Origin: Solirhodobacter olei
GTDB lineage: Bacteria; Pseudomonadota; Alphaproteobacteria; Rhodobacterales; Rhodobacteraceae
Length of the DNA stretch: 64,000 nucleotides
Assembly: GCF_004010155.1 (NCBI RefSeq)
Contig: NZ_RRYH01000013.1
Location: forward strand, 124,001 to 188,000
Reading direction: 5' to 3'
The stretch's first letter is position 1. Each line of letters starts with the position of its first letter. This document shows positions 26,990 through 35,090 of this stretch, piece after piece. Position numbers and translations under genes: made by a program. The notes under the pieces were generated by a model that had not been told where the DNA came from, searched no databases, and saw only the letters and a list, made by a program, of their open reading frames with translations.

Positions 26990-27703
26990 TCAGGGCCGAC
27001 GGAGGATTGCCGCGAGATTCGTGACCGACGACGGCGCGATGCTGAGGTCAGTCGAGGCCTCGATATCTGCGAGGTGTTCTCGCATGATCAGGGCAGCTTT
27101 GTCGCCATCGCCTCCCCGGATCGCGTCGATCAGGCTGACGTGATCATGGTCGCGGCACGGGGTGGTGCCAGAGGCGCCATAGATCCCGAGAATGAGTGAG
27201 GTGAGCGTTACCAGTTCCTTCATTGTCTTGACGAGGATCCCGTTTCCGGCCGCCTCGGCCAGACGGACATGAAACTGGCCTGACAGGCGGATCGCCTCAT
27301 GGCGGCTGCCGGTCTGCTGGGCGCGCACCTCATCGTGTATATGCTCTTCCAACGCAGCAATCTGCGCAGCAGTTGCCCGGGACGTGACCATCCGCGCGAT
27401 GGCCGGCTCGATGGCAAGGCGGGCCTCGAACACTTCGCGGGCCTGATCGGCGGTCGGGCTGGCGACAAAGGCCCCGCGGTTGGAGCGCAACTCGACCACG
27501 TCGCGGCTGGCCAAAAGCAGCAGGCAGCGGCGGATGCGCATCCGGCCGACGCCGAACGCCTCGCAGAGCGCCGACTCGGAAAGCTTGGTTCCGGGGGGAA
27601 GGCGGCGTTCCATCACGGCCTCGAAAAGCCGCTCCACGATCTCACCCTCGGTGATTTCGTCACCATTTTCATGAGTTTCCTTGAGATCCGCTGCCCGGTC
27701 CAT
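26990..27703 (-). CDS. GntR-family regulator, FCD subfamily
   Basis: 237 aa; GAGG 5 bases before the ATG. The winged helix lies at about residues 17-80 (IVERLFEAVMERRLPPGTKL, SESALCEAFGVGRMRIRRCL and NRGAFVASPT). The C-terminal FCD all-helical domain has the metal-ligand pattern: an Asp/Glu near EARLAIEP, FHVRLAEAAGN and HDHVSLIDAI-GD...REHL. It lies upstream of, and on the same strand as, the racemase-NCS1 pair, so it probably controls them through the 26720-26733 palindrome. Confidence 0.94.
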   Translation of the reverse strand: MDRAADLKETHENGDEITEGEIVERLFEAVMERRLPPGTKLSESALCEAFGVGRMRIRRCLLLLASRDVVELRSNRGAFVASPTADQAREVFEARLAIEPAIARMVTSRATAAQIAALEEHIHDEVRAQQTGSRHEAIRLSGQFHVRLAEAAGNGILVKTMKELVTLTSLILGIYGASGTTPCRDHDHVSLIDAIRGGDGDKAALIMREHLADIEASTDLSIAPSSVTNLAAILRRP

Positions 27704-28062
27704 CTTTGCCTCGCTCGGGATAACCGTTTTGTTCCAATTAAATATAGGGCTAAATCGTTTTCAACAAGATGCGGGATCGTGTCCAACTGTGATTCCAGAA
27801 GAGTGGCCGGCATTGTTAACGAAGCTTCCCTTGTCCTCACACCTTTCGGGTCTGAGAACCAAGCTGATCTGTTCGCCTCAGCGGCCGGCATCTGGAAATT
27901 ATCAGCAGAAACCCAAAGGCTGGCAGTCGCCGCTGAGAGTGGAATGTGCGATGTAATTGTCGATGATTGAATGGCGGCGATCCCAAGTTCACACGCCCAA
28001 ACCTGCCCGTCTGCAGCGGCTCCCGCGCTACAAGACGGGTCTGAGGGCTGCCAACCGTCACC
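27704..28062. other. 359-base stretch without a recognisable gene
   Basis: Upstream region of the GntR gene; the part from 27710 to 27760 is A+T-rich and may contain its promoter. No coding frame has family character. It ends at the transposase remnant. Confidence 0.35.
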
Positions 28063-28340
28063 CTAGCTGAATGCGGTGTGGCAGTCGGCCCACTTTCTCG
28101 CTTTCGCCCGGGCCGCAATCGCCGGTTTGAAGCTCACTATCCGCCGGTTGAGCGTGGCGCGGTCGACCGCCGGCCCGCGCTCGGATCTGGTCTTCTCAAG
28201 CGCACAGTACGAGACGGCATAACGGTGGTAGAAGAACAGCGCGCCAAGGATCGCCGACTTCGGATGGTGCACGCCTTTGAACTCGATCACGCCTCGCCAA
28301 CACCTTGACAACGCTGACATATCAGATACCGCACAGAACC
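28063..28340 (-). mobile_element. Truncated IS6-family (IS26/IS240-like) element
   Basis: The minus-strand frame 28320-28063 (85 codons) begins like an IS6 DDE transposase: a GVIEFKGVHHPKSAILGALF stretch, FFYHRYAVSYCALEKTRSER, VDRATLNRRIVSFKPAIAARA. The frame then ends in unrelated residues before the first catalytic Asp, so more than two thirds of the transposase (about 230 residues normally) is gone. The sequence 28331-28340 reads GGTTCTGTGC on the minus strand, similar to an IS6 terminal repeat (GGNTCTGT...). The other end is not seen. It marks a past insertion between the GntR and LysR modules. Confidence 0.72.
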
Positions 28341-28360
28341 GGGAACTCTGCGACGCTTCC

Positions 28361-29248
28361 TCACCAGTTCCCTGAAACGACGAACTGGGCGAACAGCTTT
28401 GCCGTTTCAGCCGCCGCGTCTCGACGGCAGATCAACAATATCTGACGTTCGGCATTGCGTTCCGCGATTTCGACGTACGTCACGTTTGCGAAATTTCCTG
28501 TGGCAAGGGATTTTGGCACCAGGGACACACCCATTCCTTGGGCTACCAAGGCAACGACGGTGAACCAGTGCTGCATATGGTAATGCGGATAGGGTTCAAT
28601 TTCAGCGGCGCGAAGCAGAGCGGCGATTCGATCATAGAAGTTGGCAGAAAGCTCTCGCGAAAATACAATCACACGCTCGCCCGCCAACTCGCTCAACCTG
28701 ATCCGAGTGCGGCCAGACAGGCGGTGCCCACGCGGCAGGCAGCAGACCAGCCGCTCGGTTTCGATCTTATGTTGCTTGATCTCTTCCGGCAGCGGGACCT
28801 CATGCACGAAACCGACGTCGATTTTGTGGTGCATCATGTCATTGACTTGCTGCGCAGTATTCATTTCCCGCAGATTCAATTCGATCTCTGGATAGGCCTC
28901 TTGGAAAGCCTTCAGCGCTGGGGGCAGACGGTTGAAAAGAACCGAAGGTACGAAGGCAACCTTGACCGTACCTACGAAGCCCTTCGCAGTCTGGGCCGCG
29001 ATGGCTTCCGCCGCCCCAAGTTGACCAAGAATTCGCCTTGCGTGTTCGGCGAAGACCGCGCCTGCGGGCGTCAATCTCACCATCCGGTTCGAACGCAACA
29101 TCAACTCGAAACCAAGGGAATGCTCAAGTTGCTTGAGGCTGGCGCTTAGCGGGGGCTGAGAAATGTGCAACCTCTCTGCCGCACGGCCAAAGTGCAGCTC
29201 TTCAGCCAGTGCCAAAAAATACTGCAACTGTCGAAAGGTAACTGCCAT
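28361..29248 (-). CDS. LysR-family regulator (CatM/BenM group)
   Basis: 295 aa. N-terminal winged helix: FRQLQYFLALAEELHFGRAA, LHISQPPLSASLKQLE and RSNRMVRLTPAG (residues 4-60). Effector domain features such as VSLVPKSLA and the long inter-lobe segment are like CatM/BenM-type regulators of aromatic and dicarboxylate catabolism. It is divergent from the acyl-CoA dehydrogenase operon, and an ATACT-N6-AGTAT dyad (29261-29276) lies 13 bases upstream of its start. A CoA-pathway intermediate is the probable inducer (inference). Confidence 0.95.
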   Translation of the reverse strand: MAVTFRQLQYFLALAEELHFGRAAERLHISQPPLSASLKQLEHSLGFELMLRSNRMVRLTPAGAVFAEHARRILGQLGAAEAIAAQTAKGFVGTVKVAFVPSVLFNRLPPALKAFQEAYPEIELNLREMNTAQQVNDMMHHKIDVGFVHEVPLPEEIKQHKIETERLVCCLPRGHRLSGRTRIRLSELAGERVIVFSRELSANFYDRIAALLRAAEIEPYPHYHMQHWFTVVALVAQGMGVSLVPKSLATGNFANVTYVEIAERNAERQILLICRRDAAAETAKLFAQFVVSGNW

Positions 29249-29260
29249 CGCGGGGCCTTC

Positions 29261-29276
29261 ATACTAAAAACAGTAT
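29261..29276. promoter_or_regulatory. LysR-type dyad (ATACT-N6-AGTAT)
   Basis: Interrupted palindrome between the divergent LysR and acyl-CoA dehydrogenase genes; ATAC-N8-GTAT is close to the ATAC-N7-GTAT consensus of CatM/BenM-type regulators. Further GTAT/ATAC-like half sites occur within 29273-29300. Confidence 0.65.
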
Positions 29277-29385
29277 CGTATGCTAGCTCAATAGTATTAG
29301 AAAACCAATCGCTCCCGTGTCTTCTCGAGTGGGAAGTGAGGCTCGCCGACCTACCGGAGGGCCGCCCATCGAGGAGGAACGAGAG

Positions 29386-31119
29386 TTGAGCGCGGCAGGA
29401 CACCAGAACATTCCCGACAGTGCGGGAATGAATCTATTCCATGCAGACCCCGCCTTGGCAGAGCTATTGCAGGTCTATCTGTCGGCCGACATGCAGGCTC
29501 TCGCTCTGCCTCAGCTGGAGTGCATGGGTGCCCTCGCCGGCAAACGCCTCGAAGAACTGGCGCTTTCCGCCGACAAGAACCCTCCAGTGTTGCACTTGCG
29601 CGCCCGCAACGGGGCGGATGATGAACGGATCGAGAAGCACCCGGCCTATGTTGCGTTGGAGCAGGTGGCCTTCGGGGATTTTGGCCTTGCCGCCATGTCT
29701 CATCGCGCTGGCGTCTTCGGATCTTCAGACAAGCTGCCACCGCAGGTGAAATACGCGCTGATCTATCTTTTCGTGCAGGCAGAGTTTGGCCTTTGTTGCC
29801 CGTTGTCGATGACGGACTCGCTTACCCGCACGCTCGTGAAATTCGGCGCATCAGACCTGATCGACCGCTATTTCGACCAGCTTACCAGCCAAGACATGGA
29901 CACCCTGTTCCAGGGTGCGATGTTCATGACAGAGCAGCTCGCTGGCTCCGACGTGGGTGCGATCGGCACGACGGCTAGGCCTGTGAACGGCGAATGGAAG
30001 CTCTACGGCGACAAGTGGTTCTGCTCCAACCCCGATGCCGCGCTGGCGATGGTGCTCGCGCGGCCGGAAGGCGCTGCACCGGGCACGAAGGGGCTGTCGC
30101 TCTTTCTTTTGCCGCGGCACCTGCCTGACGGGCGCAAGAACGCCTACAGGATCTTGCGGCTGAAGGAAAAGATGGGCACGCGTTCGATGGCCTCGGGCGA
30201 GATCGCGCTAGAGGGGGCCACCGCCTATCTCGTCGGTGACGCCGGTCAAGGCTTCAAGCAGATGACCGATATGATCAACATGTCGCGGCTGGCCAACGGC
30301 GTGCGATCTGCCGGGCTAATGCGGCGCGCTGTGTACGAGGCGATGTTCATCTCGCGCAACCGGACGGCCTTCGGAAGGCGACTGAGCGACATGCCCCTGA
30401 TGCAGCGGCAGTTGATGAAGATGCTCGTTACCGCCGAGCAGGGCCGCAGTATGGTCTTCCACACTGCACGCGTGCTTCAGGCGGCCGACGGCGGCGACGC
30501 AGCGATGGCGAAGGTGCTGCGCATCCTGACGCCGCTGGTGAAGTTCCGGACCTGCCGCGATGCGCGCAAAGTCGCGGGTGACGCGATGGAGGTGCGCGGC
30601 GGCTGTGGCTACATCGAGGAATGGTCCGACGCGCGGGTCCTGCGCGACGCCCATCTCGGCTCGATCTGGGAGGGGACATCGAACATCGTCGCGCTGGACG
30701 TGGCCCGCGCGACCCGCCGTGAGGATGCGCTGAGCGCGCTCGACGGCTACATCGCCAGACTGAACGCAGAAACCGCTGCAGTGCTGAGTCCGCAGACCGA
30801 GATCTTCGACAGCTTCCGCCGCGCCGCCGATCTGCTGGACGGCGTCGCCCATGACCGCAACCGCGAACCCGAGGTGCGGCAGGCCGCATCTGCCGTCTAC
30901 AACGCGACCTCTGCCTGCGTCATGGCGTGGGAGAGCGCCAGGCTGACGAAGGTGACCAACGGGCGGGCGGATGATCGTCTTCAGCTGGCGCAGGCCGTTC
31001 TGCGCCACAAGCTCCGCCCACGAGATCCCCTTGCTGGGAGCGACCCGTCCGATATCGGTGGACTCGCCCTGATCGACCGAGCAATGGGCAACGGCCGGCT
31101 TTCGGAGGCGGCGGAATGA
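29386..31119 (+). CDS. Acyl-CoA dehydrogenase (AidB/long type)
   Basis: 577 aa from a TTG start with GAGGAGG upstream; a more upstream start at 29317 would add a poor N-terminus. FAD/substrate signatures: FMTEQLAGSDVG (about residue 180), DKWFCSN and the C-terminal GGCGYIEEW with the probable catalytic Glu. The N-terminal extension of about 90 residues and a C-terminal tail of about 100 are typical of the AidB-like branch, also used in dicarboxyl-CoA or fatty acyl-CoA oxidation. It catalyses the first, FAD-linked step of the encoded beta-oxidation pathway; its stop overlaps the CoA-transferase start by 4 bases (ATGA). Confidence 0.9.
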   Translation: MSAAGHQNIPDSAGMNLFHADPALAELLQVYLSADMQALALPQLECMGALAGKRLEELALSADKNPPVLHLRARNGADDERIEKHPAYVALEQVAFGDFGLAAMSHRAGVFGSSDKLPPQVKYALIYLFVQAEFGLCCPLSMTDSLTRTLVKFGASDLIDRYFDQLTSQDMDTLFQGAMFMTEQLAGSDVGAIGTTARPVNGEWKLYGDKWFCSNPDAALAMVLARPEGAAPGTKGLSLFLLPRHLPDGRKNAYRILRLKEKMGTRSMASGEIALEGATAYLVGDAGQGFKQMTDMINMSRLANGVRSAGLMRRAVYEAMFISRNRTAFGRRLSDMPLMQRQLMKMLVTAEQGRSMVFHTARVLQAADGGDAAMAKVLRILTPLVKFRTCRDARKVAGDAMEVRGGCGYIEEWSDARVLRDAHLGSIWEGTSNIVALDVARATRREDALSALDGYIARLNAETAAVLSPQTEIFDSFRRAADLLDGVAHDRNREPEVRQAASAVYNATSACVMAWESARLTKVTNGRADDRLQLAQAVLRHKLRPRDPLAGSDPSDIGGLALIDRAMGNGRLSEAAE

Positions 31120-32306
31120 CCGGGGCGCTGGCCGGTCTGCGGGTCATCGACCTCAGCCGAGTACTGGGCGGCCCCTTCGCCGGACAGATCCTCGGAGATC
31201 ACGGCGCCGATGTCATCAAGGTCGAACCTCCCATGGGCGACGAGACCCGTGAGTGGGGCCCGCCGTTCCGCGATGGCACGGCCTCATATTTTCTCGGGTT
31301 GAATCGCAATAAGCGGGCCGTCGCACTGGATCTGCGCGCCCAGGCAGGGCGCGAAGTACTGCTGCGGCTTTTGGAGGATGCTGACGTACTGCTGGAGAAC
31401 TTCAAGACCGGTACGCTGGAGAACTGGGGACTGGGCTATGACGAAGTTCTGTCCCGCCGTTTCCCCCGGCTAATCCATTGCCGGATCTCGGGCTTTGGTG
31501 CCGATGGCCCGCTCGGGGGACTACCTGGCTATGACGCCGTGCTTCAGGGCATGAGCGGGATCATGAGCGTGAACGGTACCCCAGAGGGTGGCCCGACGCG
31601 CGTCGGCGTACCGGTGGTCGACATGGTGACCGGGCTCAATGCTGTCGTCGGTGTCCTGCTGGCGCTCCATCACCGCACCGCCACCGGCTCGGGTCAGTTC
31701 GTCGAGGCGGCGTTGTTTGACTCTGCGCTGTCCTTGCTGCATCCGCATGCCGCGAATTTCGCCCTGTCGGACAGGGTTCCATCGCGAAGCGGCAACGACC
31801 ACCCCAACATTTCGCCCTATTCGACCTATGCCACAGGCACGCGGTCGATCTACCTCGCTGTCGGCAACGACCGCCAGTTCCGCCGCCTGTGCAGCGAGAT
31901 CGGTGCACCCGGGATCGCCGAGGATCTGCGCTTTGGTACGAACGGCGCACGCGTCGCCAACCGCACAGAGTTGCGCACGGCACTGGAAGCCGCGATGGCA
32001 AAGCTGGACGGGTCTGACCTGGCTGACCGGCTGATCCGAGCCGGGATTCCGGCGGGTCCCGTGCTCGACGTGGCCGAGGCGCTTTCCCATCCCCATGCCG
32101 CCCATCGTGACATGACGGTAAACATCGACGGGATCCGAGGCATCGGCGCCCCTATCAAGCTGTCGCGTAGCGGGCCCAGCTATCGCTGCCCGCCACCCGA
32201 TTTTGCCCAGCACCGCGACGAGATCCTGCGCGAGGCTGGGCTGAGTGCGGACGAACGCGCCAATCTGGACCGGGACGGCATCGCTCCTACGGACCGCCGA
32301 ACGTGA
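31116..32306 (+). CDS. CaiB/BaiF-family (type III) CoA-transferase
   Basis: 396 aa. Starts with the family's GLRVIDLSRVLGGPFAGQIL, HGADVIKVEPP and LNRNKRAVALDL; the catalytic Asp is Asp169 in GVPVVDMVTG. C-terminal RAGIPAGPVLDVAEAL is also typical. It should transfer CoA from an acyl-CoA donor to the imported carboxylate, so activating the substrate without ATP. It is second in the operon, between the acyl-CoA dehydrogenase and thiolase genes. The acid used cannot be named from sequence. Confidence 0.93.
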   Translation: MTGALAGLRVIDLSRVLGGPFAGQILGDHGADVIKVEPPMGDETREWGPPFRDGTASYFLGLNRNKRAVALDLRAQAGREVLLRLLEDADVLLENFKTGTLENWGLGYDEVLSRRFPRLIHCRISGFGADGPLGGLPGYDAVLQGMSGIMSVNGTPEGGPTRVGVPVVDMVTGLNAVVGVLLALHHRTATGSGQFVEAALFDSALSLLHPHAANFALSDRVPSRSGNDHPNISPYSTYATGTRSIYLAVGNDRQFRRLCSEIGAPGIAEDLRFGTNGARVANRTELRTALEAAMAKLDGSDLADRLIRAGIPAGPVLDVAEALSHPHAAHRDMTVNIDGIRGIGAPIKLSRSGPSYRCPPPDFAQHRDEILREAGLSADERANLDRDGIAPTDRRT

Positions 32307-32316
32307 GTGGGACAGC

Positions 32317-33525
32317 ATGACCGACGCCTTCATCTGCGATTACATCCGTACCCCGATCGGCCGCTACGGCGGCGCGCTGGCCGGGCTGCGCACGGATGAC
32401 CTTGCTGCCGTGCCCTTGGCTGCGCTGATGTCGCGCAATCCCGGCCTCAACCCGGCGGAGATCAACGAGGTCTGGCTTGGCTGTGCCAACCAGGCGGGAG
32501 AAGACAACCGCAATGTCGCTCGCATGGCGGTGTTGCTTTCTGGCCTACCCCAAGAGGTGCCCGCCGTCACGGTCAACCGCCTGTGCGGCTCGGGGCTGGA
32601 GGCCGTTGTCGCCGCAGCGCGTGCGATCCGTGCGGGCGATATCGAGTTGGCCATCGCTGGCGGCGTCGAAAGCATGACCCGTGCGCCTTTCGTGATGCCC
32701 AAGGCCGCAACGCCTTGGGGCCGGACGAATGAGGTGCATGACACGACGATCGGCTGGCGCTTCGTGAACCCGAGGATGGCGGAGGCCTACGGCACCGATT
32801 CGATGCCTCAGACCGCCGAAAACCTCGCCGACGCCCATGCCATCTCGCGCGTCGATCAGGACGGTTTCGCCCTCGCCTCGCAGCGCAAGACCGCCGCAGC
32901 GCAGGCCAGCGGCCGACTGGGACAAGAGATCACGCCGGTGACGGTCCCCCTCGGGCGTGGCAAGACCGCCGAGATAGTGCAGGACGAACATCCCCGCTCG
33001 GCAACCACGGCAGAAACACTGGCAAGTCTGCGCCCGATCACGCGCGCTGACGGGACCATCACGGCGGGCAACGCCTCGGGCGTGAACGACGGGGCTGCCG
33101 CCCTAATCGTGGCTAGTATAGACGCCGCCCGCCGCCACGGGCTGCAACCGCTGGCCCGTGTCGCCGCGGCCTCATCGGCCGGGGTGGCGCCTAGGGTGAT
33201 GGGCTATGGCCCCCTGCCAGCAGTTCGGGCGCTGATGGGCCGTGCAGGTGTCACGCTCAATGACCTTGGGGTGATCGAGTTGAACGAGGCTTTTGCGGCG
33301 CAGGCACTTGCCGTGCTGCGCGATCTTGGGCTTGCCGATGACGATCCACGTGTGAACCCGAACGGCGGCGCCATCGCGCTTGGCCATCCATTGGGAATGT
33401 CGGGCGCTCGCATAGCCGGCTCTGCCGCAATCGATCTATCCGCCGCCCGAGACGCGCGCTTCGCGCTGGCCACGATGTGCGTGGGTGTCGGCCAGGGAGC
33501 CGCCCTGCTGCTGGAGCGCGTCTGA
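32317..33525 (+). CDS. Thiolase, 3-oxoadipyl-CoA/acetyl-CoA acyltransferase type
   Basis: 402 aa from the ATG giving MTDAFICDYIRTPIGR; the longer frame is an artefact of the overlap with the CoA-transferase gene. The nucleophilic Cys90 lies in NRLCGSGLEAV; the C-terminal catalytic His and Cys are in GHPLGMSGAR and CVGVGQG. NEAFAAQAL is present. The sequence, with its IRTPIGRYGGAL start, is of the PcaF/DcaF/PaaJ group that cleaves 3-oxoadipyl-CoA to succinyl-CoA and acetyl-CoA. It performs the last step of the pathway. Confidence 0.94.
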   Translation: MTDAFICDYIRTPIGRYGGALAGLRTDDLAAVPLAALMSRNPGLNPAEINEVWLGCANQAGEDNRNVARMAVLLSGLPQEVPAVTVNRLCGSGLEAVVAAARAIRAGDIELAIAGGVESMTRAPFVMPKAATPWGRTNEVHDTTIGWRFVNPRMAEAYGTDSMPQTAENLADAHAISRVDQDGFALASQRKTAAAQASGRLGQEITPVTVPLGRGKTAEIVQDEHPRSATTAETLASLRPITRADGTITAGNASGVNDGAAALIVASIDAARRHGLQPLARVAAASSAGVAPRVMGYGPLPAVRALMGRAGVTLNDLGVIELNEAFAAQALAVLRDLGLADDDPRVNPNGGAIALGHPLGMSGARIAGSAAIDLSAARDARFALATMCVGVGQGAALLLERV

Positions 33526-33613
33526 TCCCGGCTGGGAAGACCAGAAGCTAAGACGAAGAACGCGTCCTTGAGGCGCGACACAGAGGAAGTTCATGAAGAA
33601 GGAGGAGAGATTC

Positions 33614-35002
33614 ATGAATATGTCACAGGCCGCGCCGACGGGCGCAGCGATCGGCGCCGTTAACGCGCGGATCGATCGGCTCCCAACTTGGTGCCCGGGG
33701 GCAAGTGCGAAGTGGATCTTCGTGATTGCCTATTTCTTCGCCTTCTACGACATCATCGCCATTGGTGCGGTGCTGCCAAACGTCACAAAGGCCTTTCACC
33801 TCGCACCGGCAGAAGTGGCGCTGCCGCTGACCACGAGCCTTTTCGGCTATATCGTCGGTGCGCTGCTCTTCGGCCGCATGGCGGACCGCTACGGGCGCCG
33901 TCCGATGCTGGCCGCAACGCTTGCACTCCTTGCGGTATCCTCGGTCCTGTGCGGTATGTCATGGGGGCTGAGTTCGCTGGCGACCTTTCGGTTCCTGAAC
34001 GGGATGGGGATCGGTGCGCAGATCACGCTGACCGCTACTCTGATCAATGAATTCTCGCCCGCCCACCAGCGCGCCCGCAACATTCAGCTCAACATCATCG
34101 CGGCGGGCTGCGGAGATGCCGCCGCCCCCTTCGTGGCGATGGCCTTGTTGTCCTTCGGGCCGATCGGGTGGCGGCTGGTGCTGGGCTTCGGCGTCCTGGC
34201 CTTCATCCCGCTGCTGTCGCTTGCGCGCCTGCCGGAATCACCACGCTGGCTGGCCGCTAACGGCCGCGTGAAAGAGGCCGAGGCGATCGTCGCCCAGATG
34301 GAAGAACGCCTGTCGGCCCAAGGTCACGGCCTGCCTGCGATTGCGCCCAGCGTGAATGCTTCCGAGGCCGAGGAGATGGCACATGTCGGTATGCGCGATC
34401 TGCTGCGCCGTCCATGGATTGGTCGGGTCATGGTGGTTACCCTCTACTGGGTACTGCTTTACGTCACGACCTACGGCTTCCTCGGGTTTGAGACGGTGCT
34501 GCTGGACAAGCTGGCGGTCCACAAGCCGCATGGGCTGCTCTATACCGCGCTTGGCGACCTGGCGTTCCCGATCGGCGCGGCACTGCCACTGCTGCTGATC
34601 AACCGCATCCCGAGGCGCTTCTTGCTAGCTCTATCCAGCCTCGTTTATGCGCTTGGCCTTGCAGTACTCGCCATGAACAACGGCTCCACCGCCGTGGTGG
34701 CCGGGGCGTTCATCGTGGCGCTGGTGATTCTGGTGAACAGCGGCGTCGGCTATACCTACACGTCCGAGATCTTCCCAACGCGCCTGCGCGCCTCGGCCAT
34801 GGGGCTTGCGGACGGGGTCGGCCACTTGGGCGGTATCGTTGCACCTTACCTCGTGCTAGCAAGCCTCTCGATGTGGGGCGCACGTGGGGCTTTTGCCTTC
34901 CTGGCAGGGCTGATGGTCGTCTGCGCCGTGCTGATCGCTGGTTTGGGCGTGCGCGGCGCGGCCGAGGCTCGGTTGGACGAAGGTGTGGGCGAGCCGGCCT
35001 GA
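33614..35002 (+). CDS. MFS transporter, aromatic acid:H+ symporter (PcaK/DcaK) type
   Basis: 462 aa from the ATG preceded by AAGGAGGAG; a second ATG at 33593 with its own GAGGAAG is an equally possible start (7 more residues). Twelve helices. MFS signature GRMADRYGRRPML after helix 2 and the AAHS feature of an acidic helix 1 (FFAFYDIIAIGAVLP) are seen. PESPRWL follows helix 6, and TSEIFPTRLRA lies in the helix 10-11 loop. Its place beside CoA-transferase, acyl-CoA dehydrogenase and thiolase genes resembles DcaK in adipate catabolism. It probably imports the acid that starts the pathway. Confidence 0.9.
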   Translation: MNMSQAAPTGAAIGAVNARIDRLPTWCPGASAKWIFVIAYFFAFYDIIAIGAVLPNVTKAFHLAPAEVALPLTTSLFGYIVGALLFGRMADRYGRRPMLAATLALLAVSSVLCGMSWGLSSLATFRFLNGMGIGAQITLTATLINEFSPAHQRARNIQLNIIAAGCGDAAAPFVAMALLSFGPIGWRLVLGFGVLAFIPLLSLARLPESPRWLAANGRVKEAEAIVAQMEERLSAQGHGLPAIAPSVNASEAEEMAHVGMRDLLRRPWIGRVMVVTLYWVLLYVTTYGFLGFETVLLDKLAVHKPHGLLYTALGDLAFPIGAALPLLLINRIPRRFLLALSSLVYALGLAVLAMNNGSTAVVAGAFIVALVILVNSGVGYTYTSEIFPTRLRASAMGLADGVGHLGGIVAPYLVLASLSMWGARGAFAFLAGLMVVCAVLIAGLGVRGAAEARLDEGVGEPA

Positions 35003-35090
35003 TCTGCGCGGGATACGTAAGCCGGCGGCAGGGGGCTGCCGCCGGCGCTTCCGAACGACAGTCTTTCACCGTGATCAACTGGAGACCTAC

